DNA of 64,000 nt from Methanosarcina sp. DH2 (GCF_020804225.1 NZ_WJBI01000005.1:195623-259622), one strand, 5' to 3'; shown: positions 38,566 through 48,483, counted from the stretch's first letter. Translations and numbers: made by a program. Notes: generated by a model from the sequence alone, not told the origin.

Positions 38566-39453
38566 ATGCGCATGCCCGTGCTAAATCTATACTTTCTCGC
38601 CTTCGAGATTCTGGTTTTAGTGCTCTTTCTGGCCTGTCTGCAAAATGCATGGCAGCGAGGCTCCTATGTAGTCTGGCAATTTCTTGCCGGGGTGCTTTTC
38701 GGCTTGCTGCTGGAATGGGCTACAATCCAACAGCTCGATGCCTACGAATACGGACGCTTTCTTGTAATGCTTGGGCCTGTCCCTGTGGTCGTTGGGGTAG
38801 CCTGGGGAACTATCATCTATAGCGTTTGCTCCTTTTCCGATAAAACCAACCTTCCGGAATGGGTACGACCGGTGCTCGATGGCCTGATGGCCTTGAATAT
38901 CGACCTTTCCATGGATGCAGTAGCCATCCGCCTGGGCATGTGGGATTGGGGAAAAGGTCTTGATTATCAGTACTTCGGTGTTCCTTACAACAACTTCTGG
39001 GCATGGTTCTGGGTTGTGTTCTCATTTTCAGCAAGCCTTCGATTGCTATCAAAGCTTCCCGGCTTCTGGGGACGCTGTTTCTCCCCTGCAGGAGCTATAA
39101 TCTGCGGCACTACAGGCGTGCTTATTACCAACGAGCTCATTACCAACATTCCCAATGACCTGATACATTACGCTACTATCATTGCAGTCTTAGGAAGTGC
39201 TCTGTTATTGGTTTTGGCATTACGCCCGGAAGTCTCGGTCCAGTCTCAGGCTGCATTTGTCTTTCTTGTACCTCTCGGATTTCATGCCTACTTCCTGATA
39301 GCAGGATTAGTTTCAGGCGCCCTCCTGGACCCACCCTTTTTGCTGGTGGTAAGTATAGTTATGAGCATAGTAGCAGTTGGGCTTCATCGAGATGCTCTAA
39401 ATTACTGGTATCGGTCTAACAGAGAAAGCAAAACAGAGAAAACAGGTAATTAG
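38566..39453 (+). CDS. carotenoid biosynthesis membrane protein (CruF/DUF422 family)
   Basis: 295 residues, about eight hydrophobic helices. Family signatures: the acidic pair in NIDLSMDAVAIRLGMWDWG, then YFGVPYNNFWAWFWVV. DUF422 includes CruF, the hydratase that adds the 1' hydroxyl group in C50/C40 carotenoid synthesis of bacteria and haloarchaea. Methanosarcina carries related genes whose product is less clear. No other carotenoid gene is nearby. The start may be the ATG at 38566 or 38572. Confidence 0.75.
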   Translation: MRMPVLNLYFLAFEILVLVLFLACLQNAWQRGSYVVWQFLAGVLFGLLLEWATIQQLDAYEYGRFLVMLGPVPVVVGVAWGTIIYSVCSFSDKTNLPEWVRPVLDGLMALNIDLSMDAVAIRLGMWDWGKGLDYQYFGVPYNNFWAWFWVVFSFSASLRLLSKLPGFWGRCFSPAGAIICGTTGVLITNELITNIPNDLIHYATIIAVLGSALLLVLALRPEVSVQSQAAFVFLVPLGFHAYFLIAGLVSGALLDPPFLLVVSIVMSIVAVGLHRDALNYWYRSNRESKTEKTGN

Positions 39454-39558
39454 ACCACTGACTGACCTCACCTTACAATCCTTTTACGCCTGTCTTTTAA
39501 GGGCCAACCCAACGAGGGAGCATTACAAACGAACATATCTAATTAGTGAGGGGAAAAT

Positions 39559-40476
39559 AATGTCCAGATTTCCATTCTCAACTGGGGTGTAAAACTTTTA
39601 ACAACAATACTTCCTCCTGAAAGTACAAATGTAAAAATTAAATTTGCTCAGTATCATGCTTTTGAAGATCAGGCAAAAAGGCTTGAGATAGCAAAGAAGT
39701 TTATTGAGGCCAAGTTTAACAAGTCCCAGGCACTTCTTGATTACCTTAAACTTGAGGTATCCATAAATTAAATTTGATATTTCGGATGAACTCAAAAAGT
39801 TAGAAGAGGCCAAAACCATTAAAGAGGTTATGGGGGTTGAAGGAGGCCTGGCTTGGAAATACTGGAACGAATTTTCAAAAGCTATCCCTAAGAAATATGA
39901 GTTCTGTTCAAGGATAGATCAGTACAGGCGGCCTATGGGCTCAGGAGATATGGTAAATACATGCTGAACTATGGCTATGCTCTGCTTGAGGCTGAATGCT
40001 TGAAAGCCATAAATACTGTTGGGTTAAATGCTCATGTAGGGTTTTACATGAGATGAACCCAAGCAAGAACAGTTTAGCTTATGACCTTCAGGAAACTTTT
40101 AGATTCCTTGTGGACCTGGCAGTTGTCAACCTGATTGAAAATGGAACAATGGATAAGAAAGACTTATCACGACTGAGAATTACAACCTGAGGTTAAGGGG
40201 GTCAGGGGGTTATCTCATTACTTGGCAGGGAAAACTAAAGAACTTGATTTTGTTCTCCCCGAGTTTGGGGGTCAGAGAGTTGATTCCCACGAAATTAGGC
40301 AAAAGACCCTGAATATTTCCTATTCAGATTGGAAAAAGCTAGGGTTTTCTAAGGGGACTCTACATTACATGAAGCAAAACGCCATGTCAGATAAACCATT
40401 CACTCTAAACAGCCATGTTTTAGAAAGGGTTAAAGCTTGGGAAAACTTAGTTTCTGGGGGTCAGGTTAAGGCTTAG
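39559..40476 (+). pseudogene. cas1: decayed casposase (cas1) of an older casposon
   Basis: Closely similar to the intact cas1 at 56147, but the first about 70 codons are missing, several single-base indels shift the frame (for example in the GFLH motif near 40040), and about 130 codons between the active-site region and the C-terminus are reduced by deletion (about 40195). The C-terminal helix-turn-helix part (40222-40476, ends SGGQVKA as in the intact copy) remains open. It cannot make an active integrase. It marks a first casposon that occupied the same site. Confidence 0.9.
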
Positions 40477-41191
40477 GAGGGTTAGATTTTAGAGAACTAG
40501 AATATTAAGTCTTTTCTGTGAGTTATTATAGAGCGGATCCTAAAACCCAAAATATGCCTTTTTGAATTCCACATTTTAAATAGCTAATTGGGTTTCTCAT
40601 TATATGGGCATTACTGAATTCTGAATAATAAAAAAGTGGATCTTATGATCAACTTATTTACTATACATTTTCTTATTTTTAGAGACTTAGAAGATTTACA
40701 CAAAAAAGAACTACTCAAATCAGAAAGTGCGGAAATTTAGCAATTATCTATGAAAATAAGAATATGAGAAGGCTGAACTTGTAGATATTTAGATATAGTT
40801 TTTTAATAATATAAACGCTAATAGAATATATTCAGTGAATTTTAACTTAAAAGAGTTCCTTGATTTTAAAAATAAATTTGTATCATTTTTTAAAAAAAGC
40901 GTTTTTTAGAGACTCCTTGGTTCGGGTCTTCCTTTCTGTTCCTTGGAACCAATTTAATATTTTGTGGTAAGACTTTCTTAATGTATAACTGCATCTACAG
41001 CCCCTATAATCATACTATCAAAAAATATAGTTTAAAAAGAATGGATATTTATACCCTCCACCCTCCCAATCTAATGCATAAACTTGACCAATCTTATCAA
41101 AAGCTACTCTTTGTTATTTCAATCTGATTTATTTCAATCTGATTTTCATAAAGTATTGATAGATTTAAGTATTTAGAGGGTTTTACAAAGC
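40477..41191. other. AT-rich gap inside the older casposon
   Basis: 715 bp with no credible gene on either strand and no match that I can see to the intact element. It probably contains decayed casposon DNA. Confidence 0.35.
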
Positions 41192-41770
41192 TCATTTCTC
41201 CATTGTTGAAATTGTTGATTTGTCTTTATACAGACCTGCGTTGTAACTTTCTCCAATATCACAATTATTTATGCTTCCTATAGCTGTGGCCTCTCTATAT
41301 AAATTACTGAAACTAGTTCTCGATATATAGCCAGGGAATTTTGACATATCCTTAGAGATACCCCCAATAATATCACCTTTACCTACCCAGTCGGCTTTAA
41401 CGGTCAAAATCTCTTTCTCACCTGTGTTCCCGTTATATATCTCCATCTCAATCTCAGATAGACTTGCAGAATCTAGAGTATTAGATATTTTGAAAACTTT
41501 ATCCTGTGTAACCATGAAGCCTGACTTGTAAGAGCCATAACCTGTCATTTGGTCATATGTATATACTGATAAAGAAATATAAGTTCCATCATCTTTTTTG
41601 GTTACAGACATACTAGTGTCAGTAACTATACTTCTTTCTTTTTCAGTCCAAGATGCAGATGCGTAGGTTTGATCATCACGAATCATTGTTTTTTGTTCTA
41701 GCGCGTCTACGTTCACTGCCATTGAAAGCAAGAGAACAAGGAATAGTAATATCTTATATAGATTTTTCAT
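41192..41770 (-). CDS. secreted protein of unknown function (casposon cargo)
   Basis: 192 residues with a clean signal peptide (MKNLYKILLFLVLLLSMAVNV, cleavage near ALEQ), then a beta-rich, Ser/Thr-rich body (YASASWTEKERSIVTDTSMS, YISLSVYTYDQMTGYGSY). No Cys pair and no recognised domain. It lies between the cas1 and polB relics, so it is probably cargo of the older casposon. The intact casposon has no homologue. A TATA-like stretch (aataatatattatt) lies upstream. Confidence 0.6.
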   Translation of the reverse strand: MKNLYKILLFLVLLLSMAVNVDALEQKTMIRDDQTYASASWTEKERSIVTDTSMSVTKKDDGTYISLSVYTYDQMTGYGSYKSGFMVTQDKVFKISNTLDSASLSEIEMEIYNGNTGEKEILTVKADWVGKGDIIGGISKDMSKFPGYISRTSFSNLYREATAIGSINNCDIGESYNAGLYKDKSTISTMEK

Positions 41771-42063
41771 ATTATCTCCTTCATATAATAGCTAGCAAAT
41801 AAATAATAATATATTATTATTTATTTACATTATTTATTAAGAATAAGATAACTAGTCTATTAAATTTACGTAATTGTTATATCACTAAAATTAGTTACGC
41901 AGTGGTACATAAGGTGTCAATATATTAATCAAGAATAAATAATAGATATGTCATGTTTTTCATAAATGAGGTCTATATGCTCGCTTTTTCAGAATTGATT
42001 AATAACTTATGGACATTACTACAATAAATCCATTTACTAACTCAGTTGAGATTAGCAGGCAGA

Positions 42064-42764
42064 GATCTGGCAAGATATTCTCAAACTACATTATGGGCAG
42101 GTTACTGAAAGGAATATTGAGGAGAAATATTCTAACTTTTATGTAATTTCTCAGCTTGTAGTTGCTACTTCCAATGTGTTGAACAGGTTCAAGAAGCTGA
42201 ATAAAGGGAAAGCCTTGGAAAGAGCAGATTAAGCCTTTTAACTTCTGCCTTGTAGGTACCCAAGCATTTGAGGAAAACGGTAAGGTCGTTAAGCCTTTAG
42301 CTCCTTTCACAAAAAACTATCAGAAAATAGTACATGAACCATTTATTGATTATGAAACTGGGGAAGTTAAGGAAGGATCTCAATATTTCAAACCATTAAG
42401 CAGAACCATCATGCAGTATGTTGAGCACCCAGAAAATAAGTTCGAGGGTAATATTGGAATTTTAGATAGAAAATATATTCAAGCTGATGGGTTGATCTAT
42501 ATTGGAAAGGAAGCAAATAATATTGAAGATCAGCCTTTGGACGTTATCAAGCCTCAAGTTTTCATTAATGAGGAAGAGATAACAAACTTTATTTTGGATT
42601 TGACTCCTGAGGACGCCAGAAAAATAGGGATTAAGCATAGGAGTGAGCTAAAGTATCTTAAGAAAAATGCGAAAGAGGGAAAGTTAAATTTTAATTCCAA
42701 AAATGTGAGAAAAATCATAAACTATTACTATACATCAATATGTGAGCATGATCCAATTTATTAA
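42064..42764 (+). pseudogene. polB: C-terminal fragment of casposon DNA polymerase B
   Basis: About 235 codons that match the end of the intact PolB (WQDILKLHYG..., IDYETGEVKEGSQYFKPLSRT, QADGLIYIGKEANNIEDQ, KLNFNSKNV). One frameshift lies near 42225 (gggaaagccttgg). The natural stop has mutated (TGA to TCA), so the frame runs about seven codons longer (SICEHDPIY). All catalytic motifs lie in the missing part. It runs in the same direction as the cas1 relic, unlike the divergent order of the intact element, so the older casposon was also rearranged. Confidence 0.9.
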
Positions 42765-42772
42765 ACCTGATG

Positions 42773-42803
42773 TCATGAAGCTAGTTGACTAGCTTCGTGA
42801 TTA
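42773..42803 (+). terminator. inverted repeat after the polB relic
   Basis: tcatgaagctagt / actagcttcgtga with a 2-base loop. The same hairpin family follows the intact polB (51006) and HEAT gene 2 (48484), always just after the stop codon. Confidence 0.6.
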
Positions 42804-42905
42804 AGCTATGGAAAACTTGAATTTTCAGTTAAACAATAAGCAAGCTAATCTATGTTGCGTTTTGTTTTCAAAGTGTTTATCTGTTGGAATTTAAAGTTGC
42901 GTTTA

Positions 42906-43370
42906 TCATCTTTTTCTTAGTTTATCTAATCTTTTTTCTTTATTACTTATCGTGGTTGATATATGTTCTAATAGCTCTTTGTATTTTGGTTCTGTAATTT
43001 GGTTCTTATGTATCTTCCATTTTTCTAAACGTTCATCTGATTCTTCAATTGTTAAATTTAGTTCTTCTAGTTTTTCAAAAGTCACTTTGTTGCTCTTTAT
43101 ATCATCGATATAAGCTTCGAGATTTGTTATTGTTTCTTTCTCTGCTAAGTCACGCCGTATTGTCATTTCTTTTGTAATCTTACATGGATTTGATTCCATA
43201 CTTTCTTTTAACGGATAGTAAAATTTGTCAAGGCTATCTTCTAAGTTTCTGATTTCTTTTTCGTTTTTCGTATATATTATCGCTACCATTGACAGGATGA
43301 GTGAGAGCATTGCTATTCCTGTATCTAACATTGCTTGTACTTCCGTATAGTGACTTCTGATCCTGAACAT
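42906..43370 (-). CDS. membrane-anchored coiled-coil protein, unknown
   Basis: 154 residues: an N-terminal helix (TGIAMLSLILSMVAIIY, about 16-32), then a continuous charged coiled coil (ESDERLEKWKIHKNQITEP etc.). It diverges from the 390-residue membrane protein with 67 bp between starts, so the two probably share a promoter region. The pairing of a coiled-coil membrane anchor with a multi-helix membrane protein in a mobile element is suggestive of exclusion or defence functions, but no known family is recognised. Confidence 0.6.
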   Translation of the reverse strand: MFRIRSHYTEVQAMLDTGIAMLSLILSMVAIIYTKNEKEIRNLEDSLDKFYYPLKESMESNPCKITKEMTIRRDLAEKETITNLEAYIDDIKSNKVTFEKLEELNLTIEESDERLEKWKIHKNQITEPKYKELLEHISTTISNKEKRLDKLRKR

Positions 43371-43436
43371 TCGTTAATATATTTGTCTCAATACTAAACA
43401 TATTACTTTATATATTCGTACTAAATATCTGGATCT

Positions 43437-44609
43437 GTGGCATCACTGTTTAAAAAGTTCTTCAGAATATTTAAAATTAATATAAACATCTGGCTGTTGA
43501 TAATACTATTATTTTTTTTAACTTTAATTTTGATGATTTCTGTATATGGATCATTAATCGTAGCAGGACAGCTCAATGAATTGCTATTGGGAAACTTCTC
43601 TTCAGTGAATTTAGAGGTATTTACTGAGTTCATTATAATAGCCGGGATAGCTTTTACTTGCTTTATTTTTCCTTTGAATTATATTTTACTAAGAAATTCA
43701 AAGCCCGAAGAAAAATTTATTAAACCTAAATATTTAGTTCCTCTTTTTATTATTCATATCCTATTAGTATATGCCACTGTATATGTGTCCATAGCGTTTT
43801 TTTATGTGATAACGTATGGAGTTTTTATGCCTCCTGAAATATATTACATATTCAATAATAATGTAATAAACTTGAAGGAGTATCAGTTAATTCACGCTCA
43901 GTCTTACGTAACAGGAATATTTTGTGTATCAATAATTTTGTTGACGTACACTTTATATTCTTTATTTTGTGCATATGAGATAAAGAAAGGCTTTTTCAAT
44001 TTATCTTACTCTCAAATAATTAATAAAATGAGTAGTCATTTCGAAGTAGAGAAAAACGAAACAAAGACTGGAGAATCTAGATATCGAAGTTTAATAGAAA
44101 AAATGTTTAATTATAAAATGGCAGAAATCTATTATAGATCTTTTATTTACTATTTTTCAGCCATATGGATTATAGAGCCGGTAATTATTACGTTTGTTGT
44201 TTTGAGGGACACTATCTCTAAAGAATTTCTCACTGTTGTTTTAACTATGAATGACCGGTTTACAATTACATTTTTTTTGCTGAATATAATTTTTATTTTT
44301 ATTCCTGCCTATATTTTTTCCAATCTGAGAGAAATTTACGGGTTTAATATTACAACGTTTCTTAATAAAAACAAAATTGATAAAGGCATAGATTTTTATT
44401 GCAAGTATTTAAGTATAATTACCTCGCTTTTCATAACTCTGAATATATATGGAATATATCATATCCTTGAGGAGTATGGGAATATCGTTCCTAACACCAA
44501 CGCCAAAGCTGCTCTTTCACTTATTGTAATTTATGCAACAAATTATGCTTTTTCGAAACCAAGGGAATTACTTAGTGTATTTCTTAAGTATATAATATAC
44601 GAATCATAA
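43437..44609 (+). CDS. eight-helix membrane protein, unknown (casposon cargo)
   Basis: 390 residues starting at GTG. A TATA box (ctttatatattc, about 43403-43414) sits about 28 bp upstream and no ribosome site is present, so the transcript is probably leaderless. About eight hydrophobic helices; a polar cytosolic loop between helices 4 and 5 contains KMSSHFEVEKNETKTGESRY. No transporter or channel motif is visible. It ends 230 bp before the junction of the two casposons, so it belongs to the older one. Confidence 0.65.
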   Translation: MASLFKKFFRIFKININIWLLIILLFFLTLILMISVYGSLIVAGQLNELLLGNFSSVNLEVFTEFIIIAGIAFTCFIFPLNYILLRNSKPEEKFIKPKYLVPLFIIHILLVYATVYVSIAFFYVITYGVFMPPEIYYIFNNNVINLKEYQLIHAQSYVTGIFCVSIILLTYTLYSLFCAYEIKKGFFNLSYSQIINKMSSHFEVEKNETKTGESRYRSLIEKMFNYKMAEIYYRSFIYYFSAIWIIEPVIITFVVLRDTISKEFLTVVLTMNDRFTITFFLLNIIFIFIPAYIFSNLREIYGFNITTFLNKNKIDKGIDFYCKYLSIITSLFITLNIYGIYHILEEYGNIVPNTNAKAALSLIVIYATNYAFSKPRELLSVFLKYIIYES

Positions 44610-44699
44610 TTAACTCCTAGTGGAAACGAACAGAAGAATAAAGCAATAAACTTGGTTTCTTAAAAGTAGGGCTGTGATCATTTCTACAAAAGCATTCAA

Positions 44700-44827
44700 A
44701 AAATTTGCTTTTTTATTAATCTGACTTTATAGAAAAGAATTAATTTTAGCTAGGGCAATTTTGAAAATTAATGGTTGTGCATAACTTCTGCACAAGCGTA
44801 CAAAATATTCGAGATCCCTATATCCCC
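44700..44827 (-). repeat. right terminal inverted repeat of the older casposon
   Basis: Reading outward-in (minus strand from 44827): gggga(t)atagggatct, then a diverged middle, then 'ttcttttctataaagtca', which also occurs in the left TIR of the intact casposon. It faces that TIR across the 13-bp target sequence. This marks the end of the older element. Confidence 0.8.
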
Positions 44828-44840
44828 TTAATTTAGTGCG
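44828..44840. repeat. target-site duplication, left copy
   Basis: ttaatttagtgcg, repeated exactly at 63207-63219. The limits are ambiguous by up to four bases because C/G runs border it (cccc...gggg), so the duplication is 12-17 bp. That agrees with the 14-15 bp described for casposons. Confidence 0.85.
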
Positions 44841-45010
44841 GGGTAATAGGGATCTTGAATTTTTAGTGCGTTACTGACAAATTTTCACAGCACTGCTTTT
44901 TCTAAAAATTACCTTAACTAAAATTCGTTCTTTTCTATAAAGTCAAATAAATAAAAATATCAATTTTTGCAGAGTAATCACAACCTCTATTTTTCAAAAA
45001 TTTACCATGT
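44841..45010 (+). repeat. left terminal inverted repeat (outer)
   Basis: Starts ggggtaatagggatcttgaa; the first 31 bases equal those of the right end. The match continues with gaps ('ttactgacaaatttt', 'ccttaactaaaa') over at least 80 bp, and weaker similarity reaches about 170 bp. Confidence 0.9.
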
Positions 45011-45059
45011 GAATAAATAATACGTTTTATAATAAATGGTTTATAATAAAATTAAATTT

Positions 45060-45165
45060 CTTACCTTTTGCAGATGCATTACTCAATTTTTAGAAAGTTG
45101 CCTCGACCAAAAAATACGTTTTTTTCATAAATTTGTTAAAATAAGTGAAAGTTTTTGTATTGTAT
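45060..45165 (+). repeat. degenerate inner copy of the left TIR
   Basis: 'tttttagaaagttgcctcgac', 'aaaaaatacgttttttt' and 'ataaatttgttaaaataag' follow the order of TIR sub-blocks. They match the inner right copy at 62830-62990 better than the outer ones. The outermost G-run block is missing. The stretch 45165-45308 also holds a possible coiled-coil coding fragment on the minus strand (KLAKSRARSEGLERHNSKL), out of frame with the next gene. Confidence 0.6.
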
Positions 45166-45308
45166 ATTTATCCTGTGCCACCTTCTCAAGTTCTGCCCTT
45201 AGCTTGGAATTGTGCCTTTCTAGCCCCTCAGATCGAGCCCGGCTCTTTGCAAGTTTTCCGGGATCAGTGGACTTTGATAATGATAATTCATTATTTTATC
45301 TATCAACT

Positions 45309-46001
45309 TCAGCATTTTTTTTCCGGTAACACCTGTTTTAGATTGTGTTTTTCGAAGTTTTTAACTTCTCGCATCTTTTCCCAAATTTCACCCCCCCAAA
45401 TTTTTAGGGTTAATAATAAAAATACAATGATTGAAAAAACAAAAGCAAATAACGGTGGTTGGTTAAGTTTTTTATATGTATGAGCATAAATTGTTATAGA
45501 TATGAAAATACAAGCGAGTATAGCAGTTGTATCTAAAAAGTCAATTTTACAAATTCTCTTGAAAAAGGTAATATTATAAAAATGGGGAGTATCCTGTTCT
45601 AAAGAAATAAAAAAAGAAATCATGTAATAAGAAAAACAAATTATGTACACAAGGAGAACTATAAAGAAAAGATATGAGATAAGTAAAAGCCAATTAAATT
45701 TTTCAAATATAGAGTCAGAGATGAAATAAACAAGCATGCCGTTGTACATTTCAACGGAAATTACAAAATAAGCAAGAATAACGAATAAGCTTTTAAATAA
45801 ATCGATTGTAGAGTTAAATTTGTCATTAAACTTTCTTTGTTCTTCTTTTGTTTTATTTAGTTTCCTTAATGGATTTAACTCAATATCCTTCTTATAATTG
45901 AATAGACTTTGAAGTACCAAAATAAAGATCGCTATGAATATTCCATACAATGCCCCAATTGTTTGCATTATTGTTGCAGGCAACCACGTAGGATCACTCA
46001 T
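45309..46001 (-). CDS. membrane protein of unknown function (casposon left end)
   Basis: 230 residues with four or five hydrophobic helices (IMQTIGALYGIFIAIFILVL; LFVILAYFVISVEMY; NWLLLISYLFFIVLLVYIIC; TTAILACIFISITIYA; FAFVFSIIVFLLLTL). The loop between helices 1 and 2 is long and charged (KKDIELNPLRKLNKTKEEQ). No family recognised. About 125 bp upstream of the start (46122-46171) it has the same TTAAACAACA boxes as the HEAT genes, which suggests common control. Confidence 0.6.
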   Translation of the reverse strand: MSDPTWLPATIMQTIGALYGIFIAIFILVLQSLFNYKKDIELNPLRKLNKTKEEQRKFNDKFNSTIDLFKSLFVILAYFVISVEMYNGMLVYFISDSIFEKFNWLLLISYLFFIVLLVYIICFSYYMISFFISLEQDTPHFYNITFFKRICKIDFLDTTAILACIFISITIYAHTYKKLNQPPLFAFVFSIIVFLLLTLKIWGGEIWEKMREVKNFEKHNLKQVLPEKKC

Positions 46002-46121
46002 CGAATAAGTATACTATGCATCTATTTAATAAATTTTTTGATGTGTTGATTAAGGTGTCCAGATACACATACATAAACTGAAGTTACCAAAACTTCCACC
46101 ATAGTTCATTATTCTCAGCGA

Positions 46122-46171
46122 ACTTGTTGTTTAACTTGGTTGTTGTTTAACTTAAGTGTTGTTTAACTTAA
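46122..46171 (-). promoter_or_regulatory. TTAAACAACA boxes, three copies
   Basis: On the minus strand: three 'agttaaacaaca' units 16-17 bp apart, upstream of the gene at 45309-46001. The rest of the gap (46172-46534) lies downstream of HEAT gene 1. It holds only short broken frames (for example a 21-codon piece, MFKLANIVEQIAEYERII, on the + strand near 46428). Confidence 0.7.
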
Positions 46172-46534
46172 AATCCAAGTGAAATATGTGGTGTTTTAAT
46201 ATCAGTTTTGAGCGCTTTATAATACCTGTTTGGGTCAAATCTACATACTAAGATACTTCACAAATAGCAGTAGAAAGCATTTAAGTTATATCGAAATAGA
46301 AAAAGTTGAAGATACTGGTTTTACAAGAAGCAGAAAAAAACGGTAAGACAGTTTATAAAGCTAAGCAGGCATATTAATTGAATAAAGTACGCAAAGTGTA
46401 TTTAGTGATAAGAGTATAATGAGATAAATGTTCAAGCTTGCAAATATAGTAGAGCAGATTGCTGAATACGAAAGAATTATTCAGACAGAAAACTAGATTT
46501 CTTTAAGTTAATACTTTTTTTTATCTATATACGC

Positions 46535-48334
46535 CTAAATCAGCTTATACTGTTGACACAGCTGTATTATTTGAATCATAAATCCAATAAATGTAACTAT
46601 ACTTGCAGGTGTTTGGACTAAATCACCTAACTTTGATTGTTTAGATTCATTCAATTTACTTAGAATCTCCATTGTTTTATCGTTTTGAGGAAGATAGCTA
46701 ATCGACTTTTCAAGTTCATCCAAGCGATCTTGTAAGATTTTGTTTAAATCATCTATTTGTTTAGCTAAATTAGAGTTTGATACTTCGTCAGAATTAATGC
46801 CTAGTTGTGATATCTTGTTTAGGTTTTCAACATCTGCTTTAACTGTGCTGAGCATCAAAATAACATTAGAATAATTTAATCCAATGTTAGAAATGTTAAA
46901 ACTCATACAACTTAATTTATCTTTAGTATTGACAATTTCAGCTGTTACTTCTTCTTTAGCACTGACAATTTCACCTATTATTTCTTTTTTAGCACCTATT
47001 ATTTCACTTTTCATATCTTCTCTAAATTCAAGAAGTTTACCATCTAACTTTTGCGCTGGGACTACTTTCATCGTAGGGATCTGCCCAAGCACAAAAAGCA
47101 AGGCATCATATTGTTTCGCCAGATCTCTTTCGTTTTTCATTACCTCAATCTTGTTTAGAAGATATCTATTTTCAGGAAGATCTGCTACTTTCATTTTCAA
47201 CAAATAAGCAAGATCCTCTACTCTTTGTGTCATTTCCTCCTGACTACTAACTTCCCATTTCTGAACTTCTCCATTGATTTCACATGCAATGTCTTCTGTA
47301 TCAGTTCCTTTCGCTTCTTTGCATACGGTCTTTGCTTTTTCTTGGATTTCTTTTAGAAGCTCTTTTAAATGTCTGTCCAATATTGGTAATCCTTTTCTCA
47401 GAACTTCTGTCGCAAACGGTGTCTTTTTATCGGTGTTTCTCATTAGTTCAGCTGCATGATCACAATATTTTCTATAAAAACTAAGTTCATCTTTTTTTGC
47501 CCCAAAGTCCAGATTTTCTAGATTCTGGACTTCTTTTAGTGCATTCGCAAGGTTATTAATAGCTTCAAAGAGCAATTCTTTGCTTTTTGAACTGCCAACG
47601 GCATATTTAGCTTCTGCCAGATATTTGTCAACTTCTTCTTTTGCCTCCTGCTTTTTGAAAATTATTATATGGAAAGAACGATAAAAATGGAGACAAAACT
47701 GAGAAGGATTATCCCATCTCGGCCCCTGTGCTGCTTTTTCAAAAAATGAGATTGCTTTTTCCAATTCCTGTTTATAATCTTCTTCTTTTTCTGCTGTGGA
47801 TGCCTTGAATATAGAAACCTTTCCAAGAGAGTGGTTTGCATAGGCTCTCACTGAACTGTATTTATTTGTGGTTAATTGAATTAAGTCGTTCCATGCCTGT
47901 TGTTTATCTGGAACTTCAGGAAAAATAGAACCAAGGACATCGGCGACCTCCATCCTTACATCACTTCTCTCATCACTGGTAAGTCTATGCAAATCGTTCC
48001 ACGCCTGTTGTTTATCTGGCACATGAGAAAACGCAGAACCAAGGGCAAAGGAGGCCTCCATCCTTACATAACTGTCTTCATCACTGGTAAGTCTGTGTAA
48101 GTCGTTCCATGCCTGTTGTTTATCTGGAACTTCAGAAAACATAAAACCGAGGGCAGGGGCGGCTTTCCTCCTTACATAAATGTCTTGATCATTGGTCAAT
48201 TTATGTAAGTCATTCCAAGCTTGTTGTTTATCTGGTAGTTGTGGAAAATTATCTTTTAATTGATTCAACGCCTCATAGCGTTCTATGAGATCATCACTTA
48301 GGCAATGTTTGTGAATCTCCTCTTGGTCTATCAA
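46535..48334 (-). CDS. HEAT-repeat protein 1 (4 repeats), casposon cargo
   Basis: 599 residues from a TTG (MIDQEEIHKHCLSDD). Residues about 30-180 hold four 36-residue HEAT repeats of the type PDKQQAWNDLHRLTSDEDSYV. Residues about 180-370 are a helical domain shared with the three sister proteins (FFEKAAQ, FYRSFHIIIFKKQEAKEEVD, PILDRHLKELLKEIQ). A coiled coil follows (AKKEIIGEIVSAKEEVTAE) and then a hydrophobic C-terminus (ASIVTFIGFMIQIIQLC), so the protein may attach to a membrane. HEAT solenoids bind proteins or nucleic acid; the partner is unknown. Leader: TTAAACAACA boxes and the mini-ORF ATG GTG TTA GGC AGT TGA ending in the start codon. Confidence 0.8.
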   Translation of the reverse strand: MIDQEEIHKHCLSDDLIERYEALNQLKDNFPQLPDKQQAWNDLHKLTNDQDIYVRRKAAPALGFMFSEVPDKQQAWNDLHRLTSDEDSYVRMEASFALGSAFSHVPDKQQAWNDLHRLTSDERSDVRMEVADVLGSIFPEVPDKQQAWNDLIQLTTNKYSSVRAYANHSLGKVSIFKASTAEKEEDYKQELEKAISFFEKAAQGPRWDNPSQFCLHFYRSFHIIIFKKQEAKEEVDKYLAEAKYAVGSSKSKELLFEAINNLANALKEVQNLENLDFGAKKDELSFYRKYCDHAAELMRNTDKKTPFATEVLRKGLPILDRHLKELLKEIQEKAKTVCKEAKGTDTEDIACEINGEVQKWEVSSQEEMTQRVEDLAYLLKMKVADLPENRYLLNKIEVMKNERDLAKQYDALLFVLGQIPTMKVVPAQKLDGKLLEFREDMKSEIIGAKKEIIGEIVSAKEEVTAEIVNTKDKLSCMSFNISNIGLNYSNVILMLSTVKADVENLNKISQLGINSDEVSNSNLAKQIDDLNKILQDRLDELEKSISYLPQNDKTMEILSKLNESKQSKLGDLVQTPASIVTFIGFMIQIIQLCQQYKLI

Positions 48335-48389
48335 CTGCCTAACACCATAGGTTTCGATAAATCTTAATGCTTAAAACAGTTTCTTTTTG

Positions 48390-48451
48390 CTTGTTGTTTA
48401 ACTCGAGTGTTATTTAACTTGGTTGTTGTTTAACTTAAGTGTTGTTTAACT
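48390..48451 (-). promoter_or_regulatory. TTAAACAACA boxes before HEAT gene 1
   Basis: Four units on the minus strand (one changed to ttaaataaca), 15-16 bp apart, followed by 'caaaaagaaac' and the conserved 'ttttaagcattaag' step, then the start about 55 bp further on. Confidence 0.75.
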
Positions 48452-48483
48452 TAAAATCCAGGTTTTTTTTTTTCAATAGCTTA

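Noticed and set aside
40905-40955. tRNA-like 'ggttcgggtcttcc' stretch
   Set aside because: No cloverleaf can be formed from the flanks.
45145-45300. Coiled-coil-like coding stretch on the minus strand (KLAKSRARSEGLERHNSKL)
   Set aside because: Stops on both sides and no start; at best a relic, so mentioned only with the inner TIR.
46428-46494. 21-codon ORF MFKLANIVEQIAEYERII...
   Set aside because: Very short and without ribosome site; may be a remnant of a longer gene.
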